Below, piece after piece: positions 20,443 through 29,678 of a stretch of DNA of 64,000 nucleotides. Made by a program: the position numbers and the translations under genes. How positions within the stretch are numbered: the first letter of the stretch is position 1; each line of letters opens with the position of its first letter. Source of the stretch: Methylobacillus rhizosphaerae (GTDB lineage: Bacteria; Pseudomonadota; Gammaproteobacteria; Burkholderiales; Methylophilaceae); assembly GCF_900187985.1 (NCBI RefSeq), contig NZ_FZOA01000001.1, positions 124,001 through 188,000 on the forward strand, in the 5' to 3' direction. Below the pieces are notes generated by a model that was given only the letters and a program-made list of their open reading frames with translations, was not told the DNA's origin and did not search any database.

Positions 20443-21100
20443 GCTCAGCCTGTTTGCCGCCTTGCTGGTCGGGTTGCTTGGTGGCGGACATTGTGTGGGG
20501 ATGTGCGGAGGAATTGTCGGGGCCGTGAGCATGAGCATGCCGGGCAGTCGTCCGCAATGGCGCTTGCTGCTGGCCTATAACCTGGGACGTATCACGAGCT
20601 ACACGCTCGCGGGTATCGTCGCGGGTGCGCTGGGTGCCAGCAGTTTCTTTCTGCAGCGCCTGGTGCCGGTTGGCGAAGGATTGTATGTACTCGCTAACAT
20701 TATGTTGATCCTGCTGGGGCTGTACCTGGCCAATATCTGGCATGGCGTGATCATGCTGGAGCGCATGGGGGGCATGCTCTGGCGACGCTTGCAACCGTTC
20801 AGCAAACGCTGGCTGCCAGTGCGTACCATTACACAGGCCGGCATGTTGGGCATGATATGGGGCTGGTTGCCTTGCGGCATGGTCTATAGTGTCCTGATTG
20901 CCGCTCTGGCCACCGGTAGTCCGGCGCAGGGCGGTTTGCTGATGCTGGCATTTGGAGTGGGCACCTTGCCTACCTTGCTGACCATGGGCATGGCATCGGT
21001 ACGCCTGAAAGCCTGGTTGCAGCATATCTGGATCAGGCGGGTCAGTGGTGTGTTAGTGCTTACATTCGGCATTGTTGGCTTGCTGCGTCTGTGGTGGTGA
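20435..21100 (+). CDS. TauE/SafE-like (DsbD_2 family) integral membrane protein
   Basis: A 221-residue membrane protein with about six hydrophobic segments. GHCVGMCGGIVGA (19-31) and GWLPCGMVYS (about 147-156) mark the DsbD_2 / sulfite-exporter TauE-SafE-like family, often found with cytochrome oxidase assembly or copper homeostasis genes. The paired cysteines could relay electrons or bind copper, but no partner genes such as ccoG, ccoI or ccoS are nearby. The start overlaps ampG. Function not assigned. Confidence 0.8.
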   Translation: MPELSLFAALLVGLLGGGHCVGMCGGIVGAVSMSMPGSRPQWRLLLAYNLGRITSYTLAGIVAGALGASSFFLQRLVPVGEGLYVLANIMLILLGLYLANIWHGVIMLERMGGMLWRRLQPFSKRWLPVRTITQAGMLGMIWGWLPCGMVYSVLIAALATGSPAQGGLLMLAFGVGTLPTLLTMGMASVRLKAWLQHIWIRRVSGVLVLTFGIVGLLRLWW

Positions 21101-21119
21101 ACGCAGCAGCCGGGAAGGT

Positions 21120-21746
21120 TTAATAGCTGATCGGCCAGGCTGCCTGCTCGAAACGATAAATCGCCAGACTACCACGCAGATTGGGCATGAAGCTGACAGT
21201 GTCCCCTTCGTTGATCACGATGCGGTCGGTGATGCGGATGTTCATTTTCCCGCACAGCGCCTCGAAGTCATCAATGGTGCACAAGTGCAGGTTAGGCGTG
21301 TTGTACCATTGATAGGGAATGTTGTCGGAAACCGGCATATGTCCTGCCATGAGCTGGATGCGGTGACGCCAGTAACCGAAGTTGGGAAAGGTAATGATGC
21401 CTTGCTTGCCCACACGCAGCATTTCACGCAATACGCCCTCTGTGTTGACCATGGCCTGCAAGGTCTGTGACAGGATAACGTAATCAAAGGATAAGGAATC
21501 GAAACCGGCCAGACCGGCTTCCAGATCCATCTGGATGACGTTGACACCATGGTCGATGCAGGCCAGTACATTGCTATCATCCTTGTCGACACCGTAACCC
21601 TTGACGTCGAGCCTGTCGCGCAGGAAGGAAAGCAGAGAGCCATTACCACAACCCAGGTCCAGCACTTTGGATCCAGGCTGGATCCATTTTGCAATCAGCG
21701 CAAAATCGTGGCGATTGGCAGCTTCTCTGATGATTTCTGTACTCAT
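21120..21746 (-). CDS. metW: Methionine biosynthesis protein MetW
   Basis: A 208-residue SAM-dependent methyltransferase-like protein with the glycine-rich motif [15 protein letters not shown] at 29-43. MetW is found next to metX and is needed for homoserine acylation in several proteobacteria; a complex with MetX has been reported for related pairs. ATG at 21746 overlaps the metX stop (ATGA), so the two are translationally coupled. Confidence 0.93.
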   Translation of the reverse strand: MSTEIIREAANRHDFALIAKWIQPGSKVLDLGCGNGSLLSFLRDRLDVKGYGVDKDDSNVLACIDHGVNVIQMDLEAGLAGFDSLSFDYVILSQTLQAMVNTEGVLREMLRVGKQGIITFPNFGYWRHRIQLMAGHMPVSDNIPYQWYNTPNLHLCTIDDFEALCGKMNIRITDRIVINEGDTVSFMPNLRGSLAIYRFEQAAWPISY

Positions 21747-22882
21747 GCGCTGGCTCCGGTATCAATATTCGCAAGATAGGCACGCAGAATCTGGTGATAG
21801 TGTGGGTCCGGCATCAGGAAAGCATCGTGGCCGTGGGCCGCAGTGACTTCGGCGTAGCTCACGCTGAGTTCATTATCCAGCAACGCTTTGACAATCTCGC
21901 GCGAGCGGGCAGGCGAGAAACGCCAGTCACTGGTGAAGGACACCACCAGGAAGTCAGCCTTGGCTTTTGCCAGTGCGAGGCTGAGGTCCCCATGATGGGG
22001 GAAAGCCGGATCGAAATAATCCAGTGCCTTGGTCATGCGCAGGTAACTATTGGCGTCAAATGCCGTGGCAAACTTGTCTCCCTGGTAGCGCAGGTAGGAT
22101 TCCATTTCGAACTCGACCTCGAAATTGTATTTCAGGCTGCCATCGCGCAATTTACGGCCAAATTTTGCACCCATCGCATCATCAGACAAGTATGTGATAT
22201 GCCCAAGCATGCGTGCGATGCGCAGGCCACGGTTGGGGATGGCCTGGTATTCGTAGTAGTCGCCGTTATAAAACTCGGGATCGGTCATGATGGCCTGGCG
22301 CGCCACTTCATTGAACGCCAGGTTCTGTGCAGTGAGATTGGGGGCCGAGGCAATGACCAGGGCATGGCGTACACGGTCAGGATAATCCAGCGTCCATTGC
22401 ATGGCCTGCATGCCACCCAGGCTACCGCCAACGACAGCTGCCAGTTGCTGGATGCCCAACTGGTCAAGCAGCATGGCTTGTGAACTGACCCAGTCTTCCA
22501 CCGTTACCATGGGGAATTTTGAACCCCATGGTTTGCCTGTGGCCGCGTTGATGCTGGCTGGGCCGGTGCTGCCATGACAGCCACCAAGATTATTCAGGGC
22601 GATGACAAAGAATTTGTTGGTATCCAGTGGTTTGCCCGGCCCGATCAGGTTGTCCCACCATCCCGGGTGTTTGTCATTCTCATGATGCTTGCCTGCAGCA
22701 TGATGATTGCCTGATAACGCATGACAAATCAGCACGGCATTGGATTTCGTGCTGTTCAGGGTGCCATAGGTTTCATACACAATGTCGAATTCAGGCAGTA
22801 CCTCTCCACTCTTGAGTGTCAGGGCTTGCGGGAAATGTGCAGTATGCGGGGCGACGATACCGATGAATGAAGAATCTTGCAT
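21743..22882 (-). CDS. metX: Homoserine O-acyltransferase (MetX)
   Basis: An alpha/beta-hydrolase (379 aa) that acylates homoserine in methionine synthesis. The nucleophile S154 is in [11 protein letters not shown], the acid is D319 in FTSDWRFSP and the base H352 in HGHDAFLM. Members of this branch use either acetyl- or succinyl-CoA; proteobacterial MetX proteins paired with MetW are often succinyltransferases despite the acetyltransferase label, so the donor should not be assumed. The start has no room for a riboswitch or normal leader: a perfect TATAAT ends 7 bases before the ATG. Confidence 0.95.
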   Translation of the reverse strand: MQDSSFIGIVAPHTAHFPQALTLKSGEVLPEFDIVYETYGTLNSTKSNAVLICHALSGNHHAAGKHHENDKHPGWWDNLIGPGKPLDTNKFFVIALNNLGGCHGSTGPASINAATGKPWGSKFPMVTVEDWVSSQAMLLDQLGIQQLAAVVGGSLGGMQAMQWTLDYPDRVRHALVIASAPNLTAQNLAFNEVARQAIMTDPEFYNGDYYEYQAIPNRGLRIARMLGHITYLSDDAMGAKFGRKLRDGSLKYNFEVEFEMESYLRYQGDKFATAFDANSYLRMTKALDYFDPAFPHHGDLSLALAKAKADFLVVSFTSDWRFSPARSREIVKALLDNELSVSYAEVTAAHGHDAFLMPDPHYHQILRAYLANIDTGASA

Positions 22883-22889
22883 GGTTGGG

Positions 22890-22897
22890 ATTATACT
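22890..22897. promoter_or_regulatory. Shared -10 region of metX and the carbonic anhydrase-like gene
   Basis: The eight bases ATTATACT give TATAAT on the minus strand (22895-22890) and TATACT on the plus strand (22892-22897). Exactly seven bases follow each hexamer before the ATG of metX (22882) and of the divergent gene (22905), so both mRNAs would begin at or next to their start codon. -35 elements are poor on both sides. Confidence 0.5.
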
Positions 22898-22904
22898 ATG
22901 GCTT

Positions 22905-23465
22905 ATGTCAGAGCATCATACCTCGCAAGCCGGTTCTGTGCTTGCTTCCTATCAGGGCATCGCGCCACAAATCGGCCGCGAGGTCTATCTCCATCCTTCT
23001 GCTGTTATCATCGGCGATGTGCTGCTGGGTGATCATGTGTCGGTATGGCCTGGTACGGTAATCCGTGGGGATGTGAACCATATCTGTATCGGCGAGGGCA
23101 GCAATATCCAGGATGGTTCCATCCTGCATGTCAGCCATAAATCCAGTTGGGAGCCGGAAGGTTGTCCACTGATGATTGGACGCAATGTCACCGTTGGTCA
23201 TAAAGTCATCCTGCATGGCTGCACCCTGGAGGACGAATGCCTGATCGGCATGGGCAGCATTGTCATGGACAAAGTCATTGTGCAGAAACATGTATTGCTC
23301 GGCGCTGGCAGCCTGGTGCCGGAAGGCAAGGTGCTGGAGAGCGGCTTTCTCTATCTCGGTAGCCCGGCAAGAAAGGTCAGGGCGCTGACAGAGAAGGAAA
23401 TCGCCCACTTCATGTATTCCGCGCAGCATTATATGCGACTCAAGCAACACTACCTGGCTGCCTGA
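22905..23465 (+). CDS. Gamma carbonic anhydrase-like left-handed beta-helix protein
   Basis: A 186-residue protein made of hexapeptide repeats ([50 protein letters not shown]). The metal-binding histidines expected of gamma carbonic anhydrases are present in SILHVSH and [10 protein letters not shown]. YrdA/CaiE-type relatives share the fold and many lack tested activity, so hydration of CO2 is a family-level inference. The frame runs 41 codons further upstream, but those overlap met[13 protein letters not shown] is the sensible start. Confidence 0.85.
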   Translation: MSEHHTSQAGSVLASYQGIAPQIGREVYLHPSAVIIGDVLLGDHVSVWPGTVIRGDVNHICIGEGSNIQDGSILHVSHKSSWEPEGCPLMIGRNVTVGHKVILHGCTLEDECLIGMGSIVMDKVIVQKHVLLGAGSLVPEGKVLESGFLYLGSPARKVRALTEKEIAHFMYSAQHYMRLKQHYLAA

Positions 23466-23501
23466 TATTTCTCATCGTCACCAAGTACGACCATCAATAA
23501 A

Positions 23502-24416
23502 ATGACAAATCTGTTCAAGGGCTTGTTTGATTCGCGCCAGCACATGCTGGGCGTAGCTTTTGCGTTACTCTCGGCAATCGGGTTTTCCGCCAAGGCCATC
23601 TTCGTCAAGCTGGCCTATGTCGAGCCAGTGGACGCTGTCACCCTGTTGGCGTTGCGTATGGCATTTTCCGTGCCGTTCTTCGTGTTTGCCATGTTCCATG
23701 GCCAGGCGCAGGCCACTCCCATGACCCGACGCGATTGGCTTGCCGTACTGCTGCTGGGTTTGGTGGGTTACTATCTCGCAAGCTACCTCGATTTTCTTGG
23801 CCTGCAATACATCAGCGCCGGGCTGGAGCGCTTGATCCTGTTCCTCTATCCCACCATGGTTGTGCTTATCAGTGCATTGGTATTCCGCGAGCATATAGGC
23901 CGTACCGTCATTCTGGCCTTGTTGCTCAGTTACGTCGGTATCGCGCTGGTATTCGTACACGATTTCCATAGCGCCGTCGATGGCCTGTTTCTCGGCTCCA
24001 GCCTGGTGTTCGCCAGCGCCCTGGCTTATGCCATTTACCTGGTCGGTGCCGGCCACACCATCGCCCGCATTGGTTCCATGCGTTTCACCGCCTATGCCAT
24101 GACGGTTGCATGTCTAGCCTGTATTGCCCAGTTTCTGCTCACACACCCGCTGGATGAATTGCAGCAGTCTTCACGCGTTTATGCCCTCAGCATCGGTATG
24201 GCCCTGTTTTCCACCGTCTTGCCTGCTTTCGCTCTCGCTGCCGCCATGCGCCGCATCGGCTCCATGCAGACTTCCATGATAGGCGCGCTGGGGCCGGTGG
24301 CGACGATTTACCTGGCTTATGTATTTCTGGATGAGCAATTGTCGCTGATACAGCTTGTGGGTTCGGTGCTGGTGCTGATTGGGGTGATGATGATCAGCTT
24401 GCGGAAAAAGGGCTGA
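23502..24416 (+). CDS. EamA/DMT-family permease
   Basis: A 304-residue inner-membrane transporter with about ten hydrophobic helices in two EamA repeats (about 12-150 and 160-300; the first starts GVAFALLSAIGFSAKAIFVK). Such drug/metabolite transporters export amino acids, purines or other small metabolites; substrate cannot be told. The start is 36 bases after the carbonic anhydrase-like gene and the stop TGA lies 4 bases before the next ATG, so the three plus-strand genes probably form one unit. Confidence 0.87.
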   Translation: MTNLFKGLFDSRQHMLGVAFALLSAIGFSAKAIFVKLAYVEPVDAVTLLALRMAFSVPFFVFAMFHGQAQATPMTRRDWLAVLLLGLVGYYLASYLDFLGLQYISAGLERLILFLYPTMVVLISALVFREHIGRTVILALLLSYVGIALVFVHDFHSAVDGLFLGSSLVFASALAYAIYLVGAGHTIARIGSMRFTAYAMTVACLACIAQFLLTHPLDELQQSSRVYALSIGMALFSTVLPAFALAAAMRRIGSMQTSMIGALGPVATIYLAYVFLDEQLSLIQLVGSVLVLIGVMMISLRKKG

Positions 24417-24420
24417 TGGG

Positions 24421-24903
24421 ATGGCGCTCAATCAATTCAATATGGGTACTATCGCCCTTGCCACAATCGAGGATGCTGAATCTATCCTGGACCTGCAGAA
24501 GCACGCTTATGAATCCGAGGCCAGGTTGTATAACGATTGGAGCATTCCTCCGCTTACACAGTCACTTGATTCTCTCAAAGCTGAGATTCTGGCTGGCGGT
24601 GTACTGAAGTATAGCGAAGGCGGAGCCGTTGTCGGCTCAGTGCGAGCTCTTTTCCAGGATGGGAAATGTGAGATTGGTCGCCTCATTGTCGCCCCAGAGT
24701 TTCAGGGACGGGGAATAGGCAGCGCCCTGCTGCAGGCAATCGAGGCCCGGTTTCCCCAGGCTCACAGCTTTGAACTTTTCACGGGCGCCAGTAGCGAGGG
24801 CAATATTCGTCTATACCGGCGTCATGGCTACGAAATTTTTGCCACCAAGGTACTTTCTCCCACGATCACATTGGTATTGATGTCGAAATCGCAGCCTGGA
24901 TAG
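24421..24903 (+). CDS. GNAT-family N-acetyltransferase
   Basis: A 160-residue acetyltransferase. Motif A is clear in IGRLIVAPEFQGRGIGSALL (about 88-107, with the acetyl-CoA pyrophosphate loop QGRGIG), and the motif-B region follows in GNIRLYRRHGYEIF. The acceptor is unknown. The neighbouring EamA permease suggests a small-molecule detoxification or export pair, but that is guesswork from position. Confidence 0.85.
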   Translation: MALNQFNMGTIALATIEDAESILDLQKHAYESEARLYNDWSIPPLTQSLDSLKAEILAGGVLKYSEGGAVVGSVRALFQDGKCEIGRLIVAPEFQGRGIGSALLQAIEARFPQAHSFELFTGASSEGNIRLYRRHGYEIFATKVLSPTITLVLMSKSQPG

Positions 24904-24940
24904 GATGTGCTCGTCTTGGCAGGATAATATCCCGTATTGA

Positions 24941-25795
24941 TTATGCAAGCCGTCCCAACGTCACCCTTTCGTGTCCCGCCAGATCAATCACGGTGCTGAT
25001 GTTGATGAATCCATGCTGTTGCAGGATATGGCGCACTACAGCGCCTTGCTGGTAGCCATGTTCCAGCATCAACCAGCCACCGGGAGTGAGGTGGCCGGCA
25101 GCTCGGGCGCTGATGGTGCGGATGTCGTCCAGGCCGTCTGTGCCAGATGCTAAAGCGGTGATGGGTTCAAAGCGTAGGTCGCCTTGTTGCAGGTGCGGGT
25201 CGGCGCTTTCGATATAGGGCGGATTGCTGACGATGATATCGAAACGCAGCCCTTGCACGGCGCTGTACCAATTGCTGTGCAGTGCGGTGACATTGGCGGC
25301 GGCGAGGTGGCGGGCATTCTCTTTGGCTGTGGCCAGGGCGTTGTGGGAGAAATCTACGATTACGACTTCGCTCAGAGGTCGTTCCAGCGCCAGGGTGATG
25401 CCAATAGCACCAGTGCCGGTACCGAGGTCGAGAATGCGGCAGGCTTGGTTGGTCGGTATTTTTTCCAGCGCGGTTTCGATGAGTATCTCGGTGTCAGGGC
25501 GCGGAATCAAGGTGGCAGGCGTGACCATGAAATCGCGCCCGAAGAATTCACGCCGACCAAGAATGTGGGCAATGGGCTCCCCGCTAATGCGTCTTGCCAG
25601 CAGGCTTTCAAAGCTGGCGCGTAATGGTACCGTGACAGGGTTGTCGCCATGTGCAATCAGCCATGCGTGATTGACGTCTCCCAAGGCATGTTGCAGTAAT
25701 ACACGGACTTCAATGCGGGCTTCGGCAGCTTCCAGCTGGCTTGCCTGTTGCAAACGCTGGGTTGCGCAGGCTGCCAGGTTCTTCAGCTTGGCCAT
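24941..25795 (-). CDS. prmC: Peptide chain release factor N5-glutamine methyltransferase
   Basis: PrmC/HemK (284 aa) methylates the glutamine of the GGQ motif in RF1 and RF2. It has an N-terminal helical substrate-binding domain, the SAM motif ILDLGTGTGAIGI (121-133) and the catalytic NPPY at 191-194, which is diagnostic for glutamine or adenine N-methyltransferases. Its substrate gene prfA lies just upstream, separated by the small DUF2127 gene. Confidence 0.97.
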   Translation of the reverse strand: MAKLKNLAACATQRLQQASQLEAAEARIEVRVLLQHALGDVNHAWLIAHGDNPVTVPLRASFESLLARRISGEPIAHILGRREFFGRDFMVTPATLIPRPDTEILIETALEKIPTNQACRILDLGTGTGAIGITLALERPLSEVVIVDFSHNALATAKENARHLAAANVTALHSNWYSAVQGLRFDIIVSNPPYIESADPHLQQGDLRFEPITALASGTDGLDDIRTISARAAGHLTPGGWLMLEHGYQQGAVVRHILQQHGFINISTVIDLAGHERVTLGRLA

Positions 25796-25809
25796 ATTGA
25801 GTTACCCGG

Positions 25810-26241
25810 TTAGCGGTGGTGCTGCCAGAGGATGGCGACAATGACCAGGTTGGATACAAAAATACCCAGGCCCAGCCAGCTGAAATGCGCGAGCAGTTCC
25901 AGGATTTCAAACGGCAGGTAGAGGCCAGCGCTTGCCATGCCTAGGATGATGGCCCAGTGCCGTCCCAGCCATAAGCCATAGGCTTCGAGCAGGCGGATGC
26001 CAGCATAAAAGAGAGCGCCAAATGCCAAGGCCATCAATCGAGGTTCGGTGACATTGGACATCCAGTGCAGCAGGATGCGTGGATAGTGGTTGGCCGGATT
26101 GAGGTGCAGGTGGCGTACCACGGTTTCCGCACAGGATTGCCAGTCGGCATTGATATGGCGAAACAGCGCCAGTGAGGCTGCCAACACAACCAAGCCCTTG
26201 CTGGCTTCAAACAGGGCAATGCTACGCAAACTGGTAGTCAT
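25810..26241 (-). CDS. DUF2127 family membrane protein
   Basis: A 143-residue protein with about four hydrophobic segments. SIALFEASKGLVVLAASLAL at the N-terminus, RLLEAYGLWLGRHWA near 83-97 and GLYLPFEILELL near 106-117 match the DUF2127 family, which has no known function. It is inserted between prfA (6 bases) and prmC (14 bases), splitting an otherwise common pair, and must be co-transcribed with them. Confidence 0.82.
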   Translation of the reverse strand: MTTSLRSIALFEASKGLVVLAASLALFRHINADWQSCAETVVRHLHLNPANHYPRILLHWMSNVTEPRLMALAFGALFYAGIRLLEAYGLWLGRHWAIILGMASAGLYLPFEILELLAHFSWLGLGIFVSNLVIVAILWQHHR

Positions 26242-26247
26242 ACAGAA

Positions 26248-27330
26248 TTAGTTGTCTTCGCCTAAAGTCGCCAGCAGATCTGCCTGATGTTCTGCTGCGA
26301 GTACACCGATCAACTCATCCATATCACCTTCCGTGATGGCGTCAATTTTATACAGGGTGAGGTTGATGCGATGGTCAGTGATACGTCCTTGTGGATAATT
26401 GTAGGTACGTATGCGCTCACTTCGGTCGCCGGAACCGATCAGGCTGCGACGTTCACTGGCGATCTTGCTCTGCTGCTCATCTACCTGCTTGGCCTTGATG
26501 CGGGCGGCGAGCACTTGCATGGCTTGTGCCTTGTTTGAGTGCTGGCTGCGGCCGTCCTGGCATTCCACGACGATGCCGGTGGGAAAGTGAGTGATACGCA
26601 CGGCGGAATCGGTCTTGTTGATGTGCTGTCCGCCTGCGCCAGAAGCACGGAAGGTATCAATGCGGATATCCGCAGGGTTGATGGAGATATCCGAGACCTC
26701 ATCCACCTCGGGTAATACGGCGACAGTACAGGCAGAAGTATGGATGCGGCCCTGGGTTTCGGTTTCCGGTACACGCTGCACGCGATGACCGCCGGATTCG
26801 AACTTGAGTTTGGAGTAGGCGCCAAAGCCCTCGATCTTGGCAATGATTTCCTTGTAGCCACCCACTTCTGATTCACTGGCAGAGACAATCTCGACTTTCC
26901 AGCGCTGGCGCTCGGCATAGCGAGAGTACATGCGGAACAGGTCGCCTGCGAACAGCGCGGATTCGTCGCCGCCAGTACCGGCACGGATTTCCAGGAAGAT
27001 GTTGCGCTCGTCGTTGGGATCCTTGGGCAGCAATAATTTCTGCAGTTCCGCTGCAATGTCTTCCAGCTTCTGCTTGCTGGTCTCGATTTCCTCCTGCGCA
27101 AACTCTTTCATCTCGGGATCTGCCAGCATGGCCTGGGCATCCCGGATATCACTTTCTGTTTGCTCATAAGCGCGGAATTGCTCCGCGATGGGCGTGATTT
27201 CTGCATGTTCGCGCGTGATTTTGCGATAGTTGTCCATATCGCTGGTTGCATCTTCGCTCGACAGCAGGCGATTGAGTTCATCCAGGCGCTCGCTCAGGGT
27301 GGCGAGCTTTTTAATCATTGAAGGTTTCAT
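26248..27330 (-). CDS. prfA: Peptide chain release factor 1
   Basis: RF1 (360 aa) ends translation at UAA and UAG. The GGQ motif is at 233-235 ([18 protein letters not shown]) and the codon-reading PxT tripeptide is PET at 188-190 in [15 protein letters not shown]. The N-terminus [19 protein letters not shown] matches the family. It is 35 bases downstream of hemA; hemA-prfA-prmC is a widely conserved order. Confidence 0.98.
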   Translation of the reverse strand: MKPSMIKKLATLSERLDELNRLLSSEDATSDMDNYRKITREHAEITPIAEQFRAYEQTESDIRDAQAMLADPEMKEFAQEEIETSKQKLEDIAAELQKLLLPKDPNDERNIFLEIRAGTGGDESALFAGDLFRMYSRYAERQRWKVEIVSASESEVGGYKEIIAKIEGFGAYSKLKFESGGHRVQRVPETETQGRIHTSACTVAVLPEVDEVSDISINPADIRIDTFRASGAGGQHINKTDSAVRITHFPTGIVVECQDGRSQHSNKAQAMQVLAARIKAKQVDEQQSKIASERRSLIGSGDRSERIRTYNYPQGRITDHRINLTLYKIDAITEGDMDELIGVLAAEHQADLLATLGEDN

Positions 27331-27365
27331 TGCTTGAAAAGTGAAAAGCTGGAATATGGGTTAAT

Positions 27366-28610
27366 TTAATGATGAATCTGGTAAAGCTGGCGCAGCATGG
27401 CTTCAATCTGGTCGCGATTTTCGCCTTCGGCGCTATTGAGAACGTGACTCGGGCCGTGCAGTAGCTTGTTGGTCAGAGCATTGCTTAGTGCTTCCAGCAC
27501 CTGGACTGGATCATCCCCTCGGGCAAGTAGTTTTTGCGCTTTCTCCAGTTCATTGATACGGTATTGCTCGGCCTGTTCGCGCAGGGCGCGGATGGTGGGT
27601 ACCGCACTACGCGTTTTTAGCCAATGCATGAAATTTTCCACGCGCGTGTCGATGATGGCCTCGGCTTCTGCTGCGGCTTCCTGACGGTTTTCCATGCCTT
27701 CTTGCACTACTTGTGCCAGATCATCCACGGTGTAAAGGAATACATCATCCAACTCTCCTGCTTCGGGCTCGATGTCACGTGGCACGGCCAGATCCACCAT
27801 GAACATGGGTTTGTGCTTGCGGCTGCGGATTGCGCGCTCCACCATGCCCAGGCCGACGATAGGCAGTTGGCTGGCAGTGGAAGTAATCACAATATCGAAT
27901 TCCGCCAGGCGGTCAGGCAGGTCGGCCAACAGCATGCTCTGGCCATTGATGCTGGCGGCCAGCTCCTGGCCGCGTTCCAGTGTGCGGTTGGCAATGGTCA
28001 GGGACAATGGGCGGTGGGCAGCAAAATGTTCGGCACAAAGTTCTATCATTTCCCCGGCGCCAATGAAAAGTACATGTTGCTGGGAAATATCTCCAAAAAT
28101 GCGTTGTGCCAGCCTGGTAGCCGCTGATGCGAGGGATACGGAATTGGCGCCGATATTGGTATTGGTACGAACTTCCTTGGCAACCGAGAACGTGCGCTGG
28201 AACAGCTTGTGCAGCAGAGTGCCCAGCGTGCCGGCATTCTCTGCAATGCGCACTGCCTGTTTCATCTGACCCAGGATTTGCGCTTCGCCCAGCACCATGG
28301 AGTCCAGTCCTGAGGCAACGCGGAAAGCGTGCTTGACGGCATCCTGCTGGGGCAGGGTGTACATATAGGGTTCTATCGCCTGAGGCTGCAGCTTGTGGTA
28401 GCTCGCCAGCCACTCCAGGGCTTTCTGCGGGTTGTCGGTATTGCAGTAAAGTTCGGTGCGATTGCAGGTGGACAGGATAGCAGCTTCGCGGATGCCATGA
28501 GAATTGAGGTCGCGCAAGGCCGATCCGAGGCGCTCGTTCTGGAAGGCGACATTCTCACGTATGGAAACTGGTGCGGTCGTGTGGTTAACGCCCACTGTAA
28601 ATAAATGCAT
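27366..28610 (-). CDS. hemA: Glutamyl-tRNA reductase
   Basis: HemA (414 aa) reduces Glu-tRNA(Glu) to glutamate-1-semialdehyde, the first committed step of tetrapyrrole synthesis by the C5 route. The catalytic cysteine is C49 in [12 protein letters not shown], and the NADPH domain has [17 protein letters not shown]. The frame is open 16 codons further, but [19 protein letters not shown] is the conserved start, with AGGAAA about ten bases ahead. A perfect palindrome overlaps the likely -35 element (see 28718-28737). hemB lies on the other strand about 6 kb away. Confidence 0.97.
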   Translation of the reverse strand: MHLFTVGVNHTTAPVSIRENVAFQNERLGSALRDLNSHGIREAAILSTCNRTELYCNTDNPQKALEWLASYHKLQPQAIEPYMYTLPQQDAVKHAFRVASGLDSMVLGEAQILGQMKQAVRIAENAGTLGTLLHKLFQRTFSVAKEVRTNTNIGANSVSLASAATRLAQRIFGDISQQHVLFIGAGEMIELCAEHFAAHRPLSLTIANRTLERGQELAASINGQSMLLADLPDRLAEFDIVITSTASQLPIVGLGMVERAIRSRKHKPMFMVDLAVPRDIEPEAGELDDVFLYTVDDLAQVVQEGMENRQEAAAEAEAIIDTRVENFMHWLKTRSAVPTIRALREQAEQYRINELEKAQKLLARGDDPVQVLEALSNALTNKLLHGPSHVLNSAEGENRDQIEAMLRQLYQIHH

Positions 28611-28909
28611 CCTGCAATTTTCCTGTATCGCGGCAACTTGAGCAACAATTTCAAGCAATTAAGCCCTGAGTAATTGTGCGCGGCAGGCCGCTATGATACT
28701 CCGATTTTGGCTGATTGAACTAACCAGTTGGTTAGTTGGCGAATTGTTTTATTGGTTCCACAGCATATTCAAGGTTGCCAATCAGCCTGTTCTCCTAGTA
28801 TAAACATGGTTGCAGCATGGATTTTACGCAGCAGAGTGCCGATGCCGAGTGTAGCGGCGCATTTTCGGTTAAAATACTTATTTTTACGCTATAAACGACT
28901 TCGAATATC
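28611..28909. other. Intergenic region between divergent hemA and rpe
   Basis: No gene is seen in these 299 bases. For hemA, a minus-strand TATCAT (28698-28693) with a weak -35 (AGTTCA, 28721-28716) is the best promoter. For rpe, TATAAA just upstream of the gene (about 28891) is plausible but lacks a good -35. Another AT-rich TAGTATAA lies near 28796. The palindrome at 28718-28737 is the main structure. Confidence 0.6.
28718..28737. promoter_or_regulatory. Perfect operator-like palindrome overlapping the hemA promoter
   Basis: AACTAACCAGTTGGTTAGTT has perfect 8-base arms (AACTAACC / GGTTAGTT) around a 4-base centre. Its size and symmetry resemble TetR-family operators. It overlaps the predicted hemA -35. 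No regulator gene is adjacent. An RNA hairpin is the alternative, but no T run follows on either strand. Confidence 0.55.
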
Positions 28910-29608
28910 ATGGCCAAACCATTCAGAATTGCACCTAGTATCCTTTCCGCCAACTTTGCCAAGCTGGGCCAGGAAATCACCGATGTCATCACATCTGGCG
29001 CAGATATTGTCCACTTTGATGTGATGGACAACCATTATGTTCCCAACCTGACCATTGGGCCTCTGGTTTGCGAAGCAATCCGCCCTGTGACTGATGCCAT
29101 CATTGATGTGCACTTGATGGTCAAGCCTGTTGATCGCATCATTCCTGATTTTGCCAAGGCTGGTGCCAATATCATCACTTTCCACCCTGAGGCATCGGAT
29201 CATATTGACCGCAGCCTGTCCCTGATCCGTGATAACGGCTGTAAATCCGGCTTGGTGTTCAACCCTGCAACCCCGTTGTCTTATCTTGATTACGTAATGG
29301 ATAAAGTGGACATGGTGTTGTTGATGTCCGTGAACCCTGGTTTCGGTGGACAGAAGTTCATTCCAGGCACACTGGACAAGCTGCGTGAAGCCCGTGCCCG
29401 TATCGATGCCTACACTGAGAAGACTGGCCGTGAAATCTGGCTGGAAATCGACGGTGGCGTAAATCCTGCCAATATTGCCGATATTGCCCGTGCAGGTGCT
29501 GACACTTTCGTGGCTGGCTCTGCGGTATTCGGTGCTGGCAAGGACACTGACCCTAACCGTTACAACACCGTGATCAGCACATTGCGTGCTGAATTGGCAA
29601 AAGTATAA
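28910..29608 (+). CDS. rpe: Ribulose-phosphate 3-epimerase
   Basis: Rpe (232 aa) interconverts ribulose- and xylulose-5-phosphate. The TIM-barrel metal ligands are visible: H35 and D37 in IVHFDVMD, the histidine in DVHLMV, and the aspartate in [19 protein letters not shown] is the phosphate-binding loop. Codon choice looks biased toward highly expressed genes. In a ribulose-monophosphate methylotroph this enzyme would regenerate the formaldehyde acceptor, but no hps/phi genes are here to prove that. In several other betaproteobacteria gph separates rpe from trpE; here a trp leader follows directly. Confidence 0.97.
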   Translation: MAKPFRIAPSILSANFAKLGQEITDVITSGADIVHFDVMDNHYVPNLTIGPLVCEAIRPVTDAIIDVHLMVKPVDRIIPDFAKAGANIITFHPEASDHIDRSLSLIRDNGCKSGLVFNPATPLSYLDYVMDKVDMVLLMSVNPGFGGQKFIPGTLDKLREARARIDAYTEKTGREIWLEIDGGVNPANIADIARAGADTFVAGSAVFGAGKDTDPNRYNTVISTLRAELAKV

Positions 29609-29609
29609 G
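29582..29609 (+). promoter_or_regulatory. Likely trp operon promoter inside the end of rpe
   Basis: TTGCGT (29582-29587), a 16-base spacer and TATAAG (29604-29609) form a reasonable sigma-70 promoter. Transcription would start near 29616, about 12 bases before the leader peptide ATG. Confidence 0.55.
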
Positions 29610-29627
29610 TAGCAAAGTAGTGAGCAT

Positions 29628-29678
29628 ATGAAACCCCAAATCCTGAATAATCGCGCTAGTTGGCGATGGTGGCGCTGA
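29628..29678 (+). CDS. trpL: trp operon leader peptide
   Basis: A 16-codon frame between rpe and trpE reads MKPQILNNRASWRWWR then TGA. Three of its last five codons are TGG (12, 14, 15), far above chance for Trp. This is the expected design of a ribosome-mediated attenuator: low charged tRNA(Trp) stalls the ribosome at the end of the leader. The Trp-codon segment 29669-29675 (GTGGCGC) pairs perfectly with 29714-29720 (GCGCCAC), and 29639-29647 pairs with 29739-29747 just before the trpE ribosome site. A classical GC-rich terminator with a T run is not obvious, so the exact mechanism is open. The leader ribosome site is weak (GTGAG). Confidence 0.8.
   Translation: MKPQILNNRASWRWWR

Noticed and set aside
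22782-22904. A 41-codon upstream extension of the carbonic anhydrase-like gene
   Set aside because: It is antisense to metX coding sequence and lacks similarity to the family; the ATG at 22905 fits.
22883-22904. A SAM riboswitch ahead of metX
   Set aside because: Only 22 bases separate metX from the divergent gene, too few for any known SAM riboswitch, unless it lay inside that gene, where I see none.
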